NCBI RefSeq assembly: GCF_000298315.2
Contig: NZ_AEYE02000038.1
Span: 248,001 to 312,000 of the forward strand
Reading direction: 5' to 3'
Source of the DNA: Rhizobium grahamii CCGE 502
GTDB lineage: Bacteria; Pseudomonadota; Alphaproteobacteria; Rhizobiales; Rhizobiaceae
Length of the DNA stretch: 64,000 nt
In this document: piece by piece, positions 20,101-28,396 of the stretch
Layout: each line of letters starts with the position of its first letter
Position numbering within the stretch: position 1 is the first letter of the stretch
Made by a program: the position numbers and the translations under genes
The notes under the pieces: generated by a model
Database searches by the model: none
What the model saw: the letters and a program-made list of their open reading frames with translations, nothing else
What the model was told of the DNA's origin: nothing

Positions 20101-20425
20101 CGGTCGAGAGTTCCACCGGCAGCCCAACGGTCACGTCCTTGGCAAGCTGGGCATCGACACGCTTCTCGAAAGTTTCGACGCTATTCCAGAAGGCCTCGCA
20201 CGCCCCGGAGACGGAGCGATCGGCAATCGTCGCCCGGAGCCATTTCGGTGCATCGGCCGGGATCACGAACTCTTCGTGCAGCAAGCCTTGCTTGCGCGTG
20301 TAGTCGATCGTGCGGGCCTCCCGCTCGTACTCCATCTTGGCGCAATGCCGGTAGGCCGCCGACAGCACGGCGCTGCGGCCGGAGCCGCGGGCGACGATGC
20401 TGACGGAGAAATGAGGGACGGCCAC
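17114..20425 (-). CDS. traA: TraA, relaxase-helicase (MOBQ)
   Basis: This bifunctional protein of 1103 residues nicks oriT and unwinds the strand to be transferred. The N-terminal MobA/MobL domain has HFSVSIVARGSGRSAV, the Tyr-bearing AAYRHCAKM, and the metal-binding NPHVHLMT. The helicase half has Walker A GRAGAGKTT, VFVLDEAGMV, and VDHGYATTIHKSQGATV near its end. I choose the GTG at 20425 behind GGAAAG because the conserved MOBQ N-terminus begins there; the open frame runs 76 codons further upstream through oriT without homology. It is divergent from traC. Confidence 0.93.
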   Translation of the reverse strand: MAVPHFSVSIVARGSGRSAVLSAAYRHCAKMEYEREARTIDYTRKQGLLHEEFVIPADAPKWLRATIADRSVSGACEAFWNSVETFEKRVDAQLAKDVTVGLPVELSTAQNIELVRDFVELHITSKGMVADWVYHDAPGNPHVHLMTTLRPLTEDGFGAKKVAVTSPDGRPVRNDAGKIVYELWAGNLDDFNVFRDGWFACQNRHLARAGLEIRVDGRSFEKQGIELTPTIHLGVGAKAIERKSAEAERDPSLERLELQEGRRAENARRIQRRPELVLDLITREKSVFDERDVAKILHRYIDDADLFQNLMARILQSPETLRLERERIEFSSGLRVPAKYTTRDLVRLEAQMASRSIWLDQRSSHSVADAVRDAVFAHHLRLSDEQKTAIAHATGGERIAAVIGRAGAGKTTMMKAAREAWEAAGYRVVGGALAGKAAEGLEKEAGIVSRTLSTWELRWKQGRNRLDDKTVFVLDEAGMVSSRQMALFVEAATKSGAKLVLVGDPEQLQPIEAGAAFRAIADRIGYVELETIYRQREQWMRDASLDLARGNIGRAVEAYRAQGYVSGADLKADVVQALIADWNRDYDPQKSSLILAHLRRDVRMLNDMARAKLVERGLVADGFAFLTEDGHRKFAAGDQIVFLKNEGSLGVKNGMLARVLEAAPGRIVAEVGEGQHRRPVTVEQRFYANVDHGYATTIHKSQGATVESVKVLASLSLDRHLAYVAMTRHREDLALYYGRRSFAKAGGLVPILSRRQAKETTLEYASGRFYAQALRFAEARGLHLVNVARTVVRDRLEWTVRQNSKLGELGARLATIAGRLGPSARAANTTQSHSIKEAKPMVSGITTFPKSLEQAVEDRLAADPSLKKQWEEVSARFHLVYAQPEGAFKAVNVDAMLKNEAAAKVTIARIGSKPETFGALKGKTGLLAVHADKQARKKAVTNAPALARNLERYLRQRTEAEHKYEAEERAVRLKVSLDIPALSPTAKQTLERVRDAINRNDLPAGVEYALADKMVKSELEGFARAVSARFGERTFLPLAAKDTTGRIFQSVTSSMSAGQKAEVQSAWSTMRTVQQLSAHERTTEALKQAETLRQTKSQGLWLK

Positions 20426-20504
20426 GGCGGAGTTCTTTCCGATTGCGAGCAAAATCAACATGTTCGGCAGCGAGTTCGGCCCCGCCGGGGCGCTCTCAAA
20501 AGAA

Positions 20505-20540
20505 CGTCGCGCCAGCGACGTATAATTGCGCCCTTCGGAT
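20505..20540 (+). other. oriT: Origin of transfer (oriT), RSF1010/Ti-type
   Basis: An inverted repeat CGTCGC-GCCA-GCGACG (20505-20520) is followed directly by TATAATTGCGCCCTT. The latter closely resembles the nick region TAAGTGCGCCCT of RSF1010 and the Ti plasmid oriT. The predicted nick is near 20528/20529. It lies between the divergent traA and traC genes, the standard place. Cleavage position and strand are inferred by homology. Confidence 0.85.
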
Positions 20541-20592
20541 GCCGCTCTTGCCGAGCGGCCGGGATCATCCACGAAAGCATCGCCCTTGGCGA

Positions 20593-20602
20593 TTGTAGGA
20601 TT
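20593..20602 (+). promoter_or_regulatory. Candidate quorum-sensing operator before traC
   Basis: TTGTAGGATT, continued as AACAG, ends 79 bp before the traC ATG. The same ten bases occur twice in the repA-traI gap. This is the only copy seen between traA and traC, consistent with one shared site for the divergent operons. Confidence 0.4.
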
Positions 20603-20681
20603 AACAGTAGTGCGTTCCACACCGACGTCCGGAAGATGGGGTCCGAGAGACAAGTTTTCGCACCCAAGGAGCTATCCGGAC

Positions 20682-20978
20682 ATGAAGAAACCATCCTCGA
20701 AAATCCGCGACGAAATCGCCAGGCTCCAGGAGCAGTTGAAGCTCGCCGAAACCCGGGAGGCCGAACGCATCGGCCGGATCGCGCTTAAAGCGGGGCTCGG
20801 TGAGATCGAGATGGACGAGGGTGAACTGCAGGTAGCATTCGAGGATCTGGTAAAACGCTTTCGCGGGGGCAAGGCCCGTACGACCGGAGGGAAGGGGGCA
20901 GGCGGCGCAGGCGAGGGCAGCACGCCCACCGCGCAGAACCCGCCTGGCGCGGCTGAGGGCAGGACTGACGAGGCTTGA
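20682..20978 (+). CDS. traC: TraC, relaxosome accessory protein
   Basis: This 98-residue protein has a basic start and a strong coiled-coil helix ([18 protein letters not shown]), then a Gly/Thr-rich tail. In Ti plasmids TraC is thought to assist TraA at oriT. The ATG at 20682 follows AAGGAGC. It heads traCDG, with traD 4 bp behind. Confidence 0.88.
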   Translation: MKKPSSKIRDEIARLQEQLKLAETREAERIGRIALKAGLGEIEMDEGELQVAFEDLVKRFRGGKARTTGGKGAGGAGEGSTPTAQNPPGAAEGRTDEA

Positions 20979-20982
20979 GCGG

Positions 20983-21198
20983 ATGCGAAGATCGACGACT
21001 TCGGATGTCCGCAAGAAGGACACACGCGAAAAGATCGAACTCGGCGGACTGATCGTTAAGGCGGGGCTGCGCTACGAGAAGCGGGCGCTGCTGCTCGGGC
21101 TCCTCATCGATGCAGCCGCGCGGCTGAAGGGAGATGCACAGGAGCGCTCACGGCTTGCCGCACTCGGTGCTGAAGCGTTCGGAGAGAGAGATGACTAG
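20983..21198 (+). CDS. traD: TraD, small conjugal transfer protein
   Basis: This 71-residue protein carries the conserved stretch [20 protein letters not shown] of rhizobial TraD. It is a small accessory protein of DNA processing (unrelated to F-plasmid TraD, the coupling protein). It overlaps traG by 8 bp. Confidence 0.88.
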   Translation: MRRSTTSDVRKKDTREKIELGGLIVKAGLRYEKRALLLGLLIDAAARLKGDAQERSRLAALGAEAFGERDD

Positions 21199-23113
21199 GA
21201 TCCTGCTGCTCGTTGCACCCTGCGCGTTGATGATGCTGACGGCCATCGGCATGACCGGGATCGAACACTGGCTATCCCACTTCGGCAAGAGCGATGCCGC
21301 CCGGCAGATGCTCGGCCGTGCGGGCATCGCTCTGCCCTATGTCGCCGCGTCAATCGTCGGCATCTTCTTTCCGTTTGCGAGCGCCGGCTCGGTGCGGATC
21401 AGGACGGCAGGATGGGGCGTTGTCACGGGCGCGACAGCGACGCTCGTCCTCGCGGTCCTGCGCGAGGCATCGAGGCTCTCCGCGTTTCTCGGACAAATCC
21501 CAGCCGGCAAATCCATCTTCAACTATCTCGATCCAGCAACGACGATCGGCGCCGCCACGGTGCTGCTGTCGGCGCTGTTGGGCACGCGGGTGGCGATTGC
21601 GGGCAACGCCGCGTTCGCCAGGCCCGAGCCCAAGCGCATCGTTGGAAAACGGGCGGTGCATGGCGAGGCCGACTGGATGAAATTATCGCAAGCAGAAAAG
21701 CTTTTTGCCGAGAGCGGCGGCATCGTCATCGGCGAGCGCTACCGGGTCGACAGGGATAGCAGCGCGGCACACTCGTTTCGCGCTGACAGCGCCGAGACCT
21801 GGGGAGCAGGTGGTAAGTCGCCGCTGCTTTGCTTCGATGGCTCGTTCGGCTCATCACACGGCATCGTGTTCGCCGGATCCGGTGGTTTCAAGACGACATC
21901 AGTCACGATCCCTACGGCGCTAAAATGGGGCGGGGCGCTCGTCGTCCTCGACCCCTCGAACGAGGTTGCGCCAATGGTGTCGAAGCACCGTTGCGACGCC
22001 AATCGCGACGTCTTCGTGCTCGATCCGAAACAGTCAGAAATCGGCTTCAACGCGCTCGACTGGATCGGCCGGTTCGGGGGAACCAAAGAGGAGGATATCG
22101 CCTCCGTCGCATCGTGGATCATGAGCGATAGCGGTGGCGCGCGTGGCGTCCGTGAGGACTTCTTTCGCGCCTCGGCCTTGCAATTGCTCACTGCGCTGAT
22201 TGCTGACACTTGCCTCTCCGGCCACACGCCGGAAAACGACCAGACACTCCGGCAAGTGCGCAAGAACTTGTCCGAGCCGGAACCTCAGCTGCGCCAGCGG
22301 CTGCAGGAAATCTATGACGATTCAAGTTCGGATTTCGTAAAGGAGAATGTCGCGGCCTTCGTCAACATGACGCCGGAAACATTCTCGGGCGTTTATGCCA
22401 ACGCGGTCAAGGAAACACACTGGCTGTCTTACCCGAACTACGCCGCCCTGGTCTCCGGCAAGGCCTTTACGACGGGTGATCTTGCAGATGGAAAAACGGA
22501 CGTGTTCATCAACGTAGATCTCAAGGCATTGGAGACGCATGCGGGCTTGGCGCGCGTCATCATTGGTTCGTTTCTGAACGCCATCTACAACCGCAACGGC
22601 GAGATGCCGGGCAGGGCGCTCTTCCTTCTCGATGAGGTGGCGCGCCTTGGATACATGCGCATCCTGGAAACCGCGCGTGACGCAGGCCGCAAATATGGAA
22701 TCACGCTCACCACAATCTACCAGTCGATCGGCCAGATGCGTGAAACCTATGGCGGCCGAGACGCGGCAAGCAAGTGGTTCGAGAGCGCAAGCTGGATTTC
22801 ATTCGCCGCCATCAACGATTCCGAGACGGCCGACTACATCTCGCGCCGCTGCGGCATGACGACCGTAGAGATCGATCAGGTCAGCCGCAGTGTCCAGTCG
22901 CAAAGATCGTCGCGCACGCGATCGAAGCAACTTGCCGCCAGACCTCTGATCCAGCCGCATGAGGTGCTGCGCATGCGTGCCGACGAGCAGATCGTCTTTA
23001 CAGCCGGAAACGCGCCGCTCCGGTGTGGGCGCGCAATCTGGTTTAGGCGTGAGGACATGAAGGCATGTGTGAAGCCGAACTCGTTCTTCCGCGATACCGC
23101 GGACAAGCCGTAA
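21191..23113 (+). CDS. traG: TraG, type IV coupling protein (VirD4-like)
   Basis: This 640-residue inner-membrane ATPase hands the relaxase-DNA complex to the trb channel. Membrane segments occupy about residues 1-25, 45-65, 80-95 and 115-135. Walker [10 protein letters not shown] lies at about residue 235 and Walker [12 protein letters not shown] near 480. The ATG at 21191, behind GGAGAGAGAG and overlapping the traD stop, gives a normal N-terminus. It is intact and closes the transfer region. Confidence 0.94.
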   Translation: MTRILLLVAPCALMMLTAIGMTGIEHWLSHFGKSDAARQMLGRAGIALPYVAASIVGIFFPFASAGSVRIRTAGWGVVTGATATLVLAVLREASRLSAFLGQIPAGKSIFNYLDPATTIGAATVLLSALLGTRVAIAGNAAFARPEPKRIVGKRAVHGEADWMKLSQAEKLFAESGGIVIGERYRVDRDSSAAHSFRADSAETWGAGGKSPLLCFDGSFGSSHGIVFAGSGGFKTTSVTIPTALKWGGALVVLDPSNEVAPMVSKHRCDANRDVFVLDPKQSEIGFNALDWIGRFGGTKEEDIASVASWIMSDSGGARGVREDFFRASALQLLTALIADTCLSGHTPENDQTLRQVRKNLSEPEPQLRQRLQEIYDDSSSDFVKENVAAFVNMTPETFSGVYANAVKETHWLSYPNYAALVSGKAFTTGDLADGKTDVFINVDLKALETHAGLARVIIGSFLNAIYNRNGEMPGRALFLLDEVARLGYMRILETARDAGRKYGITLTTIYQSIGQMRETYGGRDAASKWFESASWISFAAINDSETADYISRRCGMTTVEIDQVSRSVQSQRSSRTRSKQLAARPLIQPHEVLRMRADEQIVFTAGNAPLRCGRAIWFRREDMKACVKPNSFFRDTADKP

Positions 23114-23119
23114 GATCGG

Positions 23120-23347
23120 TCAAGGCGCATCGGCGGGCGGCTCGTCCAGCAGCCCATCGAAGACTTCAAGCAGCGCGTTGGTAATCGCCTGCCCCAGAGC
23201 ATTGCCTGCAGTACGGAGATCATCCTCCGTGCCGTCACGCGCGGCCTGGGCAAGCTCGAAGCCCTGCTCGCCGACAATCTGTTTGGCGACTTCGATTGCC
23301 CAGAGACCGAAGTCGCCGCGGCTTCCAATTTGAACCGTACCGTCCAT
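23120..23347 (-). CDS. Small conserved-looking hypothetical protein
   Basis: This 75-residue acidic protein begins MDGTVQIGSRGDFGLWAIEV and ends with a Pro/Ala tail. It starts at ATG 23347 behind AAAAGG and converges on traG, 6 bp away. It has a regular amphipathic composition and no membrane segment. I do not recognise a family. Confidence 0.5.
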   Translation of the reverse strand: MDGTVQIGSRGDFGLWAIEVAKQIVGEQGFELAQAARDGTEDDLRTAGNALGQAITNALLEVFDGLLDEPPADAP

Positions 23348-23923
23348 GATCAACCTTTTGATAATTTTCCGCGCCCATACACTCGGCCGCACAAATGACA
23401 GTACATGAGCCATAGCGCAACGCCGAATACCGCCTTCCGCCGCTCTTCCAGAACCCTCGGACGAGAAAACGGCAAGATGCGTTTCGTTTGCCAGCTTGAA
23501 ATCTATCCGATCGGCCGGCGCGCAACGCAGCCAGCAAGGCCGATCGAAAACAATGAAGAGTATCGGAGAAATCAGCGTGAGCGTCCGCCAGAGGGCGGGA
23601 TTTCGGGAATTCTCGTCGTGCAAGTAGCGGGAAAAAGCGCAGCCGCAGGAGCCTCAACATAGTGGCCCGAAGGGGAGGCGGGACCGACTGCGCCCCGCTC
23701 CTAAACACCACCTGAGGCCGGCCTGTTCATAAAGACGGACGAAACTCGACGTAGATTGATCCAAACAGCAGAGGACGGGCACGTGGCGAAATCGGATGTG
23801 GTGCCGATGAAAGCACGGCGCAAAAACAGCAGCGGGAACGATCGATATCGGCCGCAGCCAAATTCCGAACGGGACAGAACGGCCCGCGCAAGTCGCTGAT
23901 GTAGGTCATCTCAGCCATCATCA
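23348..23923. other. Gap without a supportable gene
   Basis: Several short open frames cross this 576-bp stretch on both strands, but they are Arg/Ser-rich and have no domain or ribosome-binding site. It may hold decayed plasmid sequence. Confidence 0.5.
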
Positions 23924-24514
23924 TTGGAGCGAGTGGTTGGCTTGCCCTCGGCGGCGCTGGCGATCTCTCCAGCGTGCTGGCTCTTGTCAATACCGACAAC
24001 GGATACGTCTCAGGCCGTGCTTTCGTTGCGCGGCGAGAGCGTGCGAATGAATTGCGTCGTCGATGGCAACACTTTTTGGTTTGGGGGAGAAAAAATCCGC
24101 ATTGCGGATATCGACACGCCGGAACTCAGCCCTCCTCGCTGCGAGGCGGAGCGGATCAAGGGCGAGGCGGCGAAGGCACGCCTGCTCACGCTTTTGAACG
24201 CGGGGAGGTTCTCGATGTCATCAGGTTTGCGGGACGAGAACAAGTATGGTCGAAAACTCCGGAACGTTACGCGGGAGGGGCGATCTCTCCGCGACCGCCT
24301 CATCGATGAGGGTCTTGCCCGGCGCAAGACTTTTATAGTGCGAGTAAGGAGTTGCGAGAGGATCGTCACCCGGATGGGACGGAGACCGTTTTTGGGCACC
24401 GTGAGCATCGCGAATAGAACCGTACGCCGCAGGCGTCTCGCCCAAAGACTTTCGGCTTTGCACGTTCGATCGACAGAGGCCCGACGATGGATTGTCACAT
24501 CAGCGCGTTCGTGA
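23924..24514 (+). pseudogene. Thermonuclease-family protein, degraded
   Basis: A staphylococcal-nuclease-like domain is recognisable: CVVDGNTFWFGGEKIRIADI, DTPELSPPRCEAERIKGEAA, YGRKLRNVTREGRSLRDRLI, DEGLARR. The family's DGDT motif is DGNT here, which removes a calcium-binding catalytic Asp. After GLARR (about 24325) the expected short C-terminus is replaced by an unrelated Arg-rich reading, so the end is probably frameshifted. The start is uncertain. Such exported nucleases are common on rhizobial plasmids; this one is probably inactive. Confidence 0.65.
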
Positions 24515-24578
24515 CCCGCGATAATAGAAGTGCTCGACCAGCGCAGCACCGGACCGGCAGCAGCGCCAAAACCGCAAG

Positions 24579-24674
24579 CTAGAATATCCCATCGAGGGCG
24601 AAAAGAATAGACACGGCGATCGCAAAGATGGCGCCCAACGATGCGCCGATGACATAGGGAAGATAGCCTTTCAT
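24579..24674 (-). CDS. 31-residue predicted membrane peptide
   Basis: ATG at 24674 behind GAGGATGTCAC opens a 31-codon frame starting MKGYLPYVIGASLGAIFAIA and ending LDGIF. Nearly the whole peptide is one hydrophobic helix with a Lys at position 2. No function is proposed; the ribosome-binding site and helix quality are the evidence. Confidence 0.4.
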   Translation of the reverse strand: MKGYLPYVIGASLGAIFAIAVSILFALDGIF

Positions 24675-25031
24675 GTGACATCCTCAGCTGTTTTCGAGAT
24701 CCATAATCTTCTCAGAGATGAAATCCGGGCGAAGAGAGAAACCTGCGCCAGCGCACGCCTGAAACAGGCGAAGCTCCCGGAAATAGGCCACTCTTATTGG
24801 ATGTTCGAGATTCGGCGGCAGTCGAAGACGCTATTTGTGCCAAGCCCAGTCTTGAAGGGAAACCCCGCGCAATTCCTTTAAGTTCCTTATCGATGGTCGC
24901 CCGCCGCACGGACCGGCATCCAGGCAAATTCGCGCAAGCGATGGCATGCCATCAGCGATATGAATCAATCCCTGCCGACCGATTCATAAGTCTCGTTGGA
25001 CGCGATTCCGCTGATCGGCGATTCTGATCTC
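24675..25031. other. Gap without a supportable gene
   Basis: This 357-bp stretch lies between divergent small genes. It should hold their promoters. No domain-bearing frame is seen. Confidence 0.45.
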
Positions 25032-25289
25032 ATGATCGCGCAACCCTACCATCTCTATATCGAACGCTCTGACTCCGCCAGAAACATGGCGCGCTACTAC
25101 GCCATGTCGATCGAGCCCAACCTGTTCGGGGATGTCTGCCTGCTCAGGAAGTGGGGCCGCATCGGCACAAAGGGTCAGATGATGGTCCACCATTTCGGGC
25201 GGGAAGAGGAAGCCGTTGAACTGTTTCTCGATCTGCTGCGACGGAAACGAAAACGCGGCTATCGTCCGCGCACCTCCGTTCCAACATGA
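25032..25289 (+). CDS. WGR-domain protein
   Basis: This 85-residue protein is almost wholly a WGR domain: YHLYIERSDSARNMARYYAM, LFGDVCLLRKWGRIGTKGQ with the name-giving Trp-Gly-Arg, then a basic helix. WGR domains bind nucleic acid in PARPs and some helicases; stand-alone versions are common on rhizobial plasmids, with unknown role. The ATG at 25032 places the domain at the N-terminus. Confidence 0.8.
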   Translation: MIAQPYHLYIERSDSARNMARYYAMSIEPNLFGDVCLLRKWGRIGTKGQMMVHHFGREEEAVELFLDLLRRKRKRGYRPRTSVPT

Positions 25290-25319
25290 GAATGCCGCGC
25301 CGAAGCGGACCATGATGCC

Positions 25320-25481
25320 TTATCGGCGCCTGTTCCAGTCGGTCTCGAAGGAAACCTTGATCTCGACGAAGAACGGGATCTTGACGGCGAGTTTTCCCTC
25401 GCGAAAAAAGTGGCTGATCATCTTGTCGAGGGCACGGAGCCGGCGGCCGGTTGCGGCGAGGAACTGAGCGAGCTGTTGCAT
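25320..25481 (-). CDS. Small hypothetical protein with strong ribosome-binding site
   Basis: A 53-residue protein beginning MQQLAQFLAATGRRLRALDK is preceded by a perfect AAGGAGATCCATC leader. The composition (basic first half, hydrophobic VKIPFFVEIKVSF centre) looks coding. I do not recognise the family. Confidence 0.55.
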   Translation of the reverse strand: MQQLAQFLAATGRRLRALDKMISHFFREGKLAVKIPFFVEIKVSFETDWNRRR

Positions 25482-25848
25482 GATGGATCTCCTTGTCGAT
25501 TGCGTCATTGCGGGGATCGACGGCGGACCGGAAAGGAGGGTTGCACCTGGCAAGGCCGAAACGGATGTGGAGGACCTGGCGGCGGCTGCATTTTGATCCG
25601 CGAGGAGCCGCGGAATGCGGCGGGGAAAATTCTGGCGGCGCCAGGTTGCGGCCCGACGCACGGGCTGCAATATTCCCGATGAGAGATGACAGCTCGTCGA
25701 CAAGGAGAGTTGCGATTGGTTGCGCTCGCTGAGATCGATAGCGGACCGTGTCTGGCGTGAGGCGGCGGGGTATCGAGAGGTGAAATGCTTGACAGCCGGG
25801 AAGCCCGATCCGGCGCACCGGCTCCCCGTCCAGCTACAAAAGAGCCGG
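25482..25848. other. Gap without a supportable gene
   Basis: This 367-bp stretch shows only Pro/Ser/Arg-rich frames typical of non-coding GC-rich DNA. It probably includes the leader of the 53-residue gene. Confidence 0.45.
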
Positions 25849-26001
25849 TCAAAAGGGCGGCTCGGCATCGATCGCACCGTCTTGTTCGGCAAGCGTCACG
25901 GCCAGATCAGCCTGGGCCGATCTGGCGGCGCGCTCGGCGGCATCGCAGGCGTTCTTCAATTCAAGGCGAAGTTCTTCGATGTGCAGTTAGATCGTCATCA
26001 T
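25849..26001 (-). pseudogene. Small plasmid ORF with stop at codon 5
   Basis: AAGGAGATGAG precedes ATG ATG ACG ATC TAA; after the TAA the frame continues as a good coding sequence (LHIEELRLELKNACDAAERA to DGAIDAEPPF). A single G-to-T change (GAA to TAA) would explain it. The peptide is a short acidic coiled coil of a kind I associate with rhizobial plasmids. Restart at the downstream CTG cannot be excluded. Confidence 0.5.
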
Positions 26002-26091
26002 CTCATCTCCTTAAGTTCGTGAAAGACGAGACCGCTGGGCGGGAGGAGATGACGGGGTCAAGGAGCGCGGCAGCGACCGGCGGAGCCGGCG

Positions 26092-26151
26092 CGTGCGGAT
26101 CGAGCCGTTGAAGCCGGTTTCGGAAGTGTTGAAGGTGCCGATGGTTGCCAT
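26092..26151 (-). pseudogene. DUF736 N-terminal fragment
   Basis: Twenty codons from ATG 26151 read MATIGTFNTSETGFNGSIRT, clearly related to the start of the intact DUF736 gene ending at 26286. Homology then stops and the frame runs on into unrelated Arg-rich sequence. It is a remnant of a second, tandem DUF736 gene. Confidence 0.65.
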
Positions 26152-26174
26152 TGTCGTATTCCTTTGCTGTTGCG

Positions 26175-26193
26175 GGCCGCGCCCATCGCGGCC
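26175..26193. repeat. Leader hairpin, copy 1
   Basis: GGCCGCGCCCATCGCGGCC, an interrupted inverted repeat, lies 24-42 bp upstream of the DUF736-fragment ATG. A copy differing by one base lies at 29805-29823, at nearly the same distance from the ardC start. Confidence 0.6.
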
Positions 26194-26285
26194 TCATATG
26201 AAGGACCACTCGTCAAGTTGTTGTTCGAGCGACGGGTTGCGGTTTTTCGTGACGCCCCAGATACGGGGCGTCACTCTGGGAGATG

Positions 26286-26609
26286 TCAGTCACCGGAGCG
26301 GCGGCTTGGCCGCGACCAGATGAGGCTGAAGGCCTTGCCATCTTCGTCTTCGACAAGATTGGCGTAGAGCGGAGCGGTGAAGCTCGGGTCGTCGAGCTTG
26401 AGACCGAGGTAGTTGCGGCCCTCAGTGGACTGCTTGGACCAGGCTGCTCCGATTTCGATGCGGCCGACGAAGACGCGGTGGCTGGGAGCGTTGTCGCCGC
26501 TGGAGCGGGTATCAAAAACGATGCGTACGTTCTTGGTCTGGAGGGAAAGGGTGACGATCTCGCCGTTGAAGTCGTTACCGGATTGCTGGAAGGTTCCGAT
26601 GGTAGCCAT
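26286..26609 (-). CDS. DUF736 family protein
   Basis: This 107-residue protein starts MATIGTFQQSGNDFNGEI and contains GAAWSKQSTEGRNYLGLKLD, both typical of DUF736, a small plasmid-associated family of unknown function. AAGGAGAACGACA precedes ATG 26609, giving a confident start. It is intact and lies next to a fragment of a second copy. These genes often accompany ArdC on rhizobial plasmids. Confidence 0.85.
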   Translation of the reverse strand: MATIGTFQQSGNDFNGEIVTLSLQTKNVRIVFDTRSSGDNAPSHRVFVGRIEIGAAWSKQSTEGRNYLGLKLDDPSFTAPLYANLVEDEDGKAFSLIWSRPSRRSGD

Positions 26610-27159
26610 TGTCGTTCTCCTTACTGAGTTGCCGAAGCCGCCCCTTGCGACCTCGATAGCGGTCGTGAGGCGCCGATCTGGCCGACTGCATCCCAAAGGG
26701 ACCGCAGCGCTAGCGCAGGACGGCGAAAGCAGGACTTGTTTTCCCGCGAGGAATGCAGCAAAGCTGCAGGGGAAGAAGTTCGGCGAAGCCGTTGCAGGAT
26801 TAGGACATATTGGCGCCAGACCCGCCTGAAGAGAGGTCGCAAGGGGCGGCTTCCGGACACCGGTCTCGCGAGAACGATGCTGGCAACGGACTTCCAATCG
26901 TGAGCCGGCACTGCTGGCAGATCTGAGTTCGTCCAGTGAACCTTAGTCTGAGCCCGTTTCTGATCCGCGCCACGTACGTATCAACCTCATATCCGATCGG
27001 CGTTCCAACGGCCACACCATAATCCCGCCTGCGGCGGCGAAGGCTCAGGAGGATGAGACCATTCGATGACGGCGTTTGAAGCTAAGCCGCAATTCGGTCG
27101 TCCACCCGGTTCCGGCGAGGCTCATCAGGCCTGTGCCGAACTGGTATGCGCTTAAGTGG
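26610..27159. other. Gap without a supportable gene
   Basis: This is 550 bp between DUF736 and the IS110-family remnant. A degenerate version of the leader hairpin lies at about 26636-26652. One minus-strand frame (TYVARIRNGLRLRFTGR) looks weakly protein-like but has no start or family. Confidence 0.4.
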
Positions 27160-28310
27160 TCACGGCCTGATTACCGCGCCCTCGATAATGACGCCCGCAC
27201 TGGCGTACTTCCAAAGTGCCACCACCAGCTTACGCGCCAGCGCCGTGATCATCACCTTCTTGAAGCGGCCGCCGTTTTGCGCGACCCGCTCATTGAACCA
27301 ACGACTGAGCGTTGATGATGGCTGGTGCCTGAGCCAAATCAAGGCCATCTCCAGCAGAGTTGATCGGAGCCGAGGATTCCCAGACTTGCCGATCCCCTGT
27401 TCCCGATCAATCGAACCAATGCCAAGGCGTTGGTGCTAAACCGCATACCCAGCAACTTGCCGCCGGTTGTTGAAGTGCCGGAACAGACCCTCGCCCCACA
27501 GCACAGCAGCGAGCTCGGGCCGGATGCCGACGACCTTAGACAGTAAAGCCACCTCTCGAGCAGACTGTCGTTCTTCAATAAGCATATCGTTACACTCTGC
27601 CTCGACCTCCTTGATCTGGTCAATCAGCAGCTCCATGCGCGCAACCTCTCGCAGGACCTGCCGTTTCATGTTTGACGGCAAAGGTCGCCCGTCGCCCGTG
27701 CGAAGCATCTCCAGCTGCTGTCGTCGGTCGCGACGAAAGGGATCGTAACCGGTGATGCCCTGCGAGAAGAGCAGACCTTTGATACGGTTGCTGTGTCGGA
27801 TGCGCTTTTCCATCAGAACTTTTCGCTCCCGAACGATGCGCCCGACGAGCTTCTTCGTCCGGATTCGGAACACGCGACATGAGCAGACCCGCGGCGTTCC
27901 GCGTTTGAACGCAAGTAAAGCTCGGCTCAAAGTCTCCGTCCAACCTATCGGTCTTTAGCCGCCGCTTGCGCCGTGATGTAGCAATGGAGGCTGCGTTGAC
28001 AACATGGCTTTCATAGCCTTCTGCTGTCAGCGCGCGGTGACCCCAGAAGCCATCGAGGCCGGCCTCCTGGATGATACCGAATGGATACTGACGGCCTTGG
28101 ATACTGACGGCCGGTTCGGTCGTCGGCCTTCCGCCTCAAGGCCGGAAGCTGGGCGAAGAGAGTGCTAATGTCGCCTCCGGGGATAATGTGGCGGGACCTC
28201 TTTCACCGACGCCCGGTGACATTGTGTTTAGCAGCCACGTCTTTTTGCTCAATTCGATGGGGGCGAATATTGCCCCTAGTTCCCTTTGAGGAGTACCTGC
28301 TGCATGACCA
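27160..28310 (-). mobile_element. IS110-family insertion sequence, transposase broken
   Basis: Translation on the minus strand recovers a nearly full-length IS110-type transposase in pieces: IELSKKTWLLNTMSPG, DISTLFAQLPALRRKADDRT, AGLDGFWGHRALTAEGYESH, ASIATSRRKRRLKTDRLDG, then KRIRHSNRIKGLLFSQGITG, FRHFNNRRQVAGYA, RWFNERVAQNGGRFKK and ALWKYASAGVIIEGAV. Four or more frame changes separate them. One comes from a 16-nt tandem duplication at 28082-28112. IS110 elements lack terminal inverted repeats, so the exact ends cannot be read. Confidence 0.85.
28082..28112. repeat. 16-nt tandem duplication inside the transposase
   Basis: TGGATACTGACGGCC occurs twice, separated by one T. Removing one 16-nt unit restores a continuous transposase frame (TGRQYPFGIIQEAGLDGFWG), so the duplication is the lesion. 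Confidence 0.85.
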
Positions 28311-28396
28311 TTTCTTGCGACATCGTCCTGCTCCCTTCCGCAACGGCATTTTCGACCTGGTCAGAACAGATCACCGCCACTACTCATAGGATCTCG

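Noticed and set aside
19502-20788. Long open frame of 428 codons on the plus strand opposite traA
   Set aside because: It is antisense to the relaxase, has no family motif, and spans oriT; long antisense frames are common in GC-rich DNA.
26800-27015. Minus-strand frame upstream of DUF736
   Set aside because: No ribosome-binding site and no recognisable homology; left as part of the gap.
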